From Cohnella lupini (lineage in GTDB: Bacteria; Bacillota; Bacilli; Paenibacillales; Paenibacillaceae): a DNA stretch of 64,000 nucleotides. The position numbers and the translations under genes are program-made. The stretch lies in contig NZ_QRDY01000006.1 in NCBI RefSeq assembly GCF_003386205.1, positions 62,001-126,000 of the forward strand. Reading direction: 5' to 3'. The notes under the pieces were generated by a model, which was not told where the DNA came from, did not search any database, and saw only the letters and a program-made list of their open reading frames with translations. This document shows, in pieces, positions 62,766 to 64,000 of the stretch. Each line of letters begins with the position of its first letter. The first letter of the stretch is position 1.

Positions 62766-62822
62766 GAAAAAGAACGCATGAACGAGGTCGGGCTTGAGAC
62801 CGACCTCGTTACATGCGTTCTT
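62766..62822 (-). terminator. Terminator after the aldo/keto reductase gene
   Basis: A long stem (AAGAACGCATG, then ACGAGGTCGG with complements) is followed by TTTTTCG on the minus strand, about 37 bases past the stop. Confidence 0.88.
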
Positions 62823-62858
62823 CGCCTATTGCTTATCCTTAAGAACGATAATTCCAGA

Positions 62859-63839
62859 TCACCAAGCGTACGCTTTAGGGGCGGAACCGCCCGGCCCCGG
62901 GAAGATTTCGTCCAAACGCTTAAGCGTGTCCTCTTCCAAGACGATATCGACGACGCGAAGAGCGGTTTGTAATTGCTCAAGCGTTCTTGGCCCGATAATC
63001 GGTGCCGTCATCGCCGGCTGTACCAACGTCCAAGCGAGCGCGACGTTCGCTTCGCTTTCTCCAAGCTCCCGGCAAAGCGCTTCGAACGCATGCAATTGAT
63101 CGCGATGCTTCTCCACTCTCTCCGGATTGTTCGCTCTCTTGGAGCCGGCGATAGGCTTTAATGCATGACCGCTTAACAATCCGCCTTCAAGCGGACTCCA
63201 TGCGATAACGCCGATTCCCAGCTCTTCGGAAGCGGGCAAAACCTCGAGTTCCGGCAGACGGCAGAGCAAGCTATATTTATGTTGTTCGCTGACGAGTCCG
63301 AGCATGCGGTGAGATTTCGCTTCGTATTGGGCTTTGACGAGATCGCGTCCGGCAAAATTGCTCGAACCCACGTACCCGATCTTGCCTTGATGAAGAACGA
63401 CGCTGAATGCTTCCCATAGCTCGTCCCACGATACGTTGCGATCCACGTGATGCATCTGGTAGAGCTCGATATGATCGGTCTGCAGACGTTTAAGAGATCC
63501 TTCCAAATGACGGCGAAGCTTATATGCGGACAATCCCGCTCCACTGTTGGGACCATCGGATTCATGGCTCATATCGCCATAGAACTTAGTCGCCAGCACG
63601 ACTTTCTCGCGGCGTCCGCCGCCTTGCGCGAACCAACGTCCGATGATTTCTTCCGTTCTGCCTGCGTTCTGGCCCCAGCCGTAAATATTCGCGGTATCGA
63701 AGAAATTGATACCGGCATCCAGGGCTGCATCCATAATCCGGAAAGATTCGTTCTCGTCCGTATCCACGCCGAAGTTCATCGTTCCCAAACAAAGCTTGCT
63801 TACTTTAAGGCCTGATCTTCCTAGCGAACTATACTTCAT
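62859..63839 (-). CDS. Aldo/keto reductase
   Basis: An NADPH-dependent (beta/alpha)8-barrel oxidoreductase of 326 residues. The N-terminus MKYSSLGRSGLKVSKLCLGTMNFG, the catalytic set FFDTANIYGWG (Asp, Tyr), VVLATKFYG (Lys) and YQMHHVDRNV (His), and the cofactor region near the C-terminus (APIIGPRTLEQLQTAL) are all present, as in the YajO/YhdN/Tas-like group. The final residues GPGGSAPKAYAW are common to this subfamily. No neighbours reveal the substrate. Confidence 0.93.
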   Translation of the reverse strand: MKYSSLGRSGLKVSKLCLGTMNFGVDTDENESFRIMDAALDAGINFFDTANIYGWGQNAGRTEEIIGRWFAQGGGRREKVVLATKFYGDMSHESDGPNSGAGLSAYKLRRHLEGSLKRLQTDHIELYQMHHVDRNVSWDELWEAFSVVLHQGKIGYVGSSNFAGRDLVKAQYEAKSHRMLGLVSEQHKYSLLCRLPELEVLPASEELGIGVIAWSPLEGGLLSGHALKPIAGSKRANNPERVEKHRDQLHAFEALCRELGESEANVALAWTLVQPAMTAPIIGPRTLEQLQTALRVVDIVLEEDTLKRLDEIFPGPGGSAPKAYAW

Positions 63840-63901
63840 GATTTCCCACGCACCTTTGTATCGAATTTCTGTTACTTGTCTATTGTACCGGAAAATTTGT
63901 C

Positions 63902-63940
63902 CAAAACAAAGGAAAGGCAGCCAGAGAAGGCAGCCTTTCC
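63902..63940 (-). terminator. Terminator after the chemotaxis receptor gene
   Basis: GGAAAGGCTGCC and GGCTGCCTTTCC pair with one mismatch and are followed by TTTGTTTTGG on the minus strand. Confidence 0.8.
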
Positions 63941-63946
63941 TAAGGA

Positions 63947-64000
63947 TTAAAGGGTGAACTTCTTAACGATTACTTGCATGTCCTTGGCGATTCCGGACAA
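63947..64000 (-). CDS. Methyl-accepting chemotaxis protein, last 17 codons (cut by window edge)
   Basis: Only LSGIAKDMQVIVKKFTL and a stop are visible. This resembles the C-terminal end of methyl-accepting chemotaxis proteins, whose helical tail typically ends in a short LxxxA..MQ.LV..F.. pattern. The call rests on these few residues and on the terminator that follows. Confidence 0.5.
   Translation of the reverse strand: MSGIAKDMQVIVKKFTL

Overview
The window reads as chromosomal core sequence of an endospore-forming Firmicute, most probably Paenibacillaceae (Paenibacillus or Cohnella type). This is inferred from gene content and order: cotE, mutS, mutL, miaA, hfq, then spoVK, hflX, a YnbB-like lyase, glnR, glnA, and finally lexA divergent from a yneA-like gene, which is the Bacillales arrangement. 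Other support is a full PDH operon, a mrfA/mrfB pair, a high share of TTG and GTG starts, strong Shine-Dalgarno sites and roughly 50% GC. No rRNA, tRNA, CRISPR array, prophage or intact insertion sequence was found. Almost all genes lie on the minus strand.

Layout, left to right. 1-1.8 kb: the 5' part of an SLH-type exported protein, thyA and an acyl-CoA thioesterase. 1.9-6.9 kb: the pyruvate dehydrogenase operon (pdhA-pdhB-pdhC-lpdA in transcription order) behind a clear sigma-A promoter. 7.1-12.7 kb: an esterase, a three-gene set (TRIC-like channel, LMW phosphatase, unknown protein), thiamine pyrophosphokinase, a PhnP-like metallohydrolase and two GNAT acetyltransferases. 13-17.4 kb: an NlpC/P60 hydrolase, an OmpR-type two-component system and a Ser/Thr kinase fused to a degenerate MinD-like domain. 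17.5-26.2 kb: nine tightly packed genes (mrfA, mrfB, HAD phosphatase, Fpg/Nei glycosylase, nfo, a small receiver-like protein, thioredoxin-like protein, ABC ATPase, FtsJ-type methyltransferase) preceded by a LexA-like box. 26.4-34.8 kb: a YfhP-like membrane protein, metH, mtnD, an ECF-type sigma factor, a HAD hydrolase, a small membrane protein, a DUF896 gene and the yneA/lexA divergent pair.

35.5-45.4 kb: glnA, glnR, a YnbB-like lyase, hflX, spoVK, a YdcF-like protein, a DUF402 protein, a class A penicillin-binding protein and hfq. 45.4-57 kb: miaA, an RsmJ-like methyltransferase, mutL, an S41 protease, mutS, fni, a glutamine-synthetase-fold amidoligase and cotE. 57-64 kb: a YqjA-like membrane protein, an M32 carboxypeptidase, a HesB-like protein, a carbonic anhydrase, a DUF309 protein, two small proteins, a 730-bp intergenic region with a 51-bp hairpin repeat, an aldo/keto reductase and the last codons of a chemotaxis receptor.

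Themes: DNA repair and SOS control recur (mutSL, mrfAB, fpg, nfo, lexA/yneA with five LexA boxes), as does spore biology (cotE, spoVK, the putative coat-linked amidoligase). The points most worth follow-up are the kinase/MinD-like fusion, the amidoligase beside cotE, the LexA-like box before the repair operon, and the 51-bp hairpin array.
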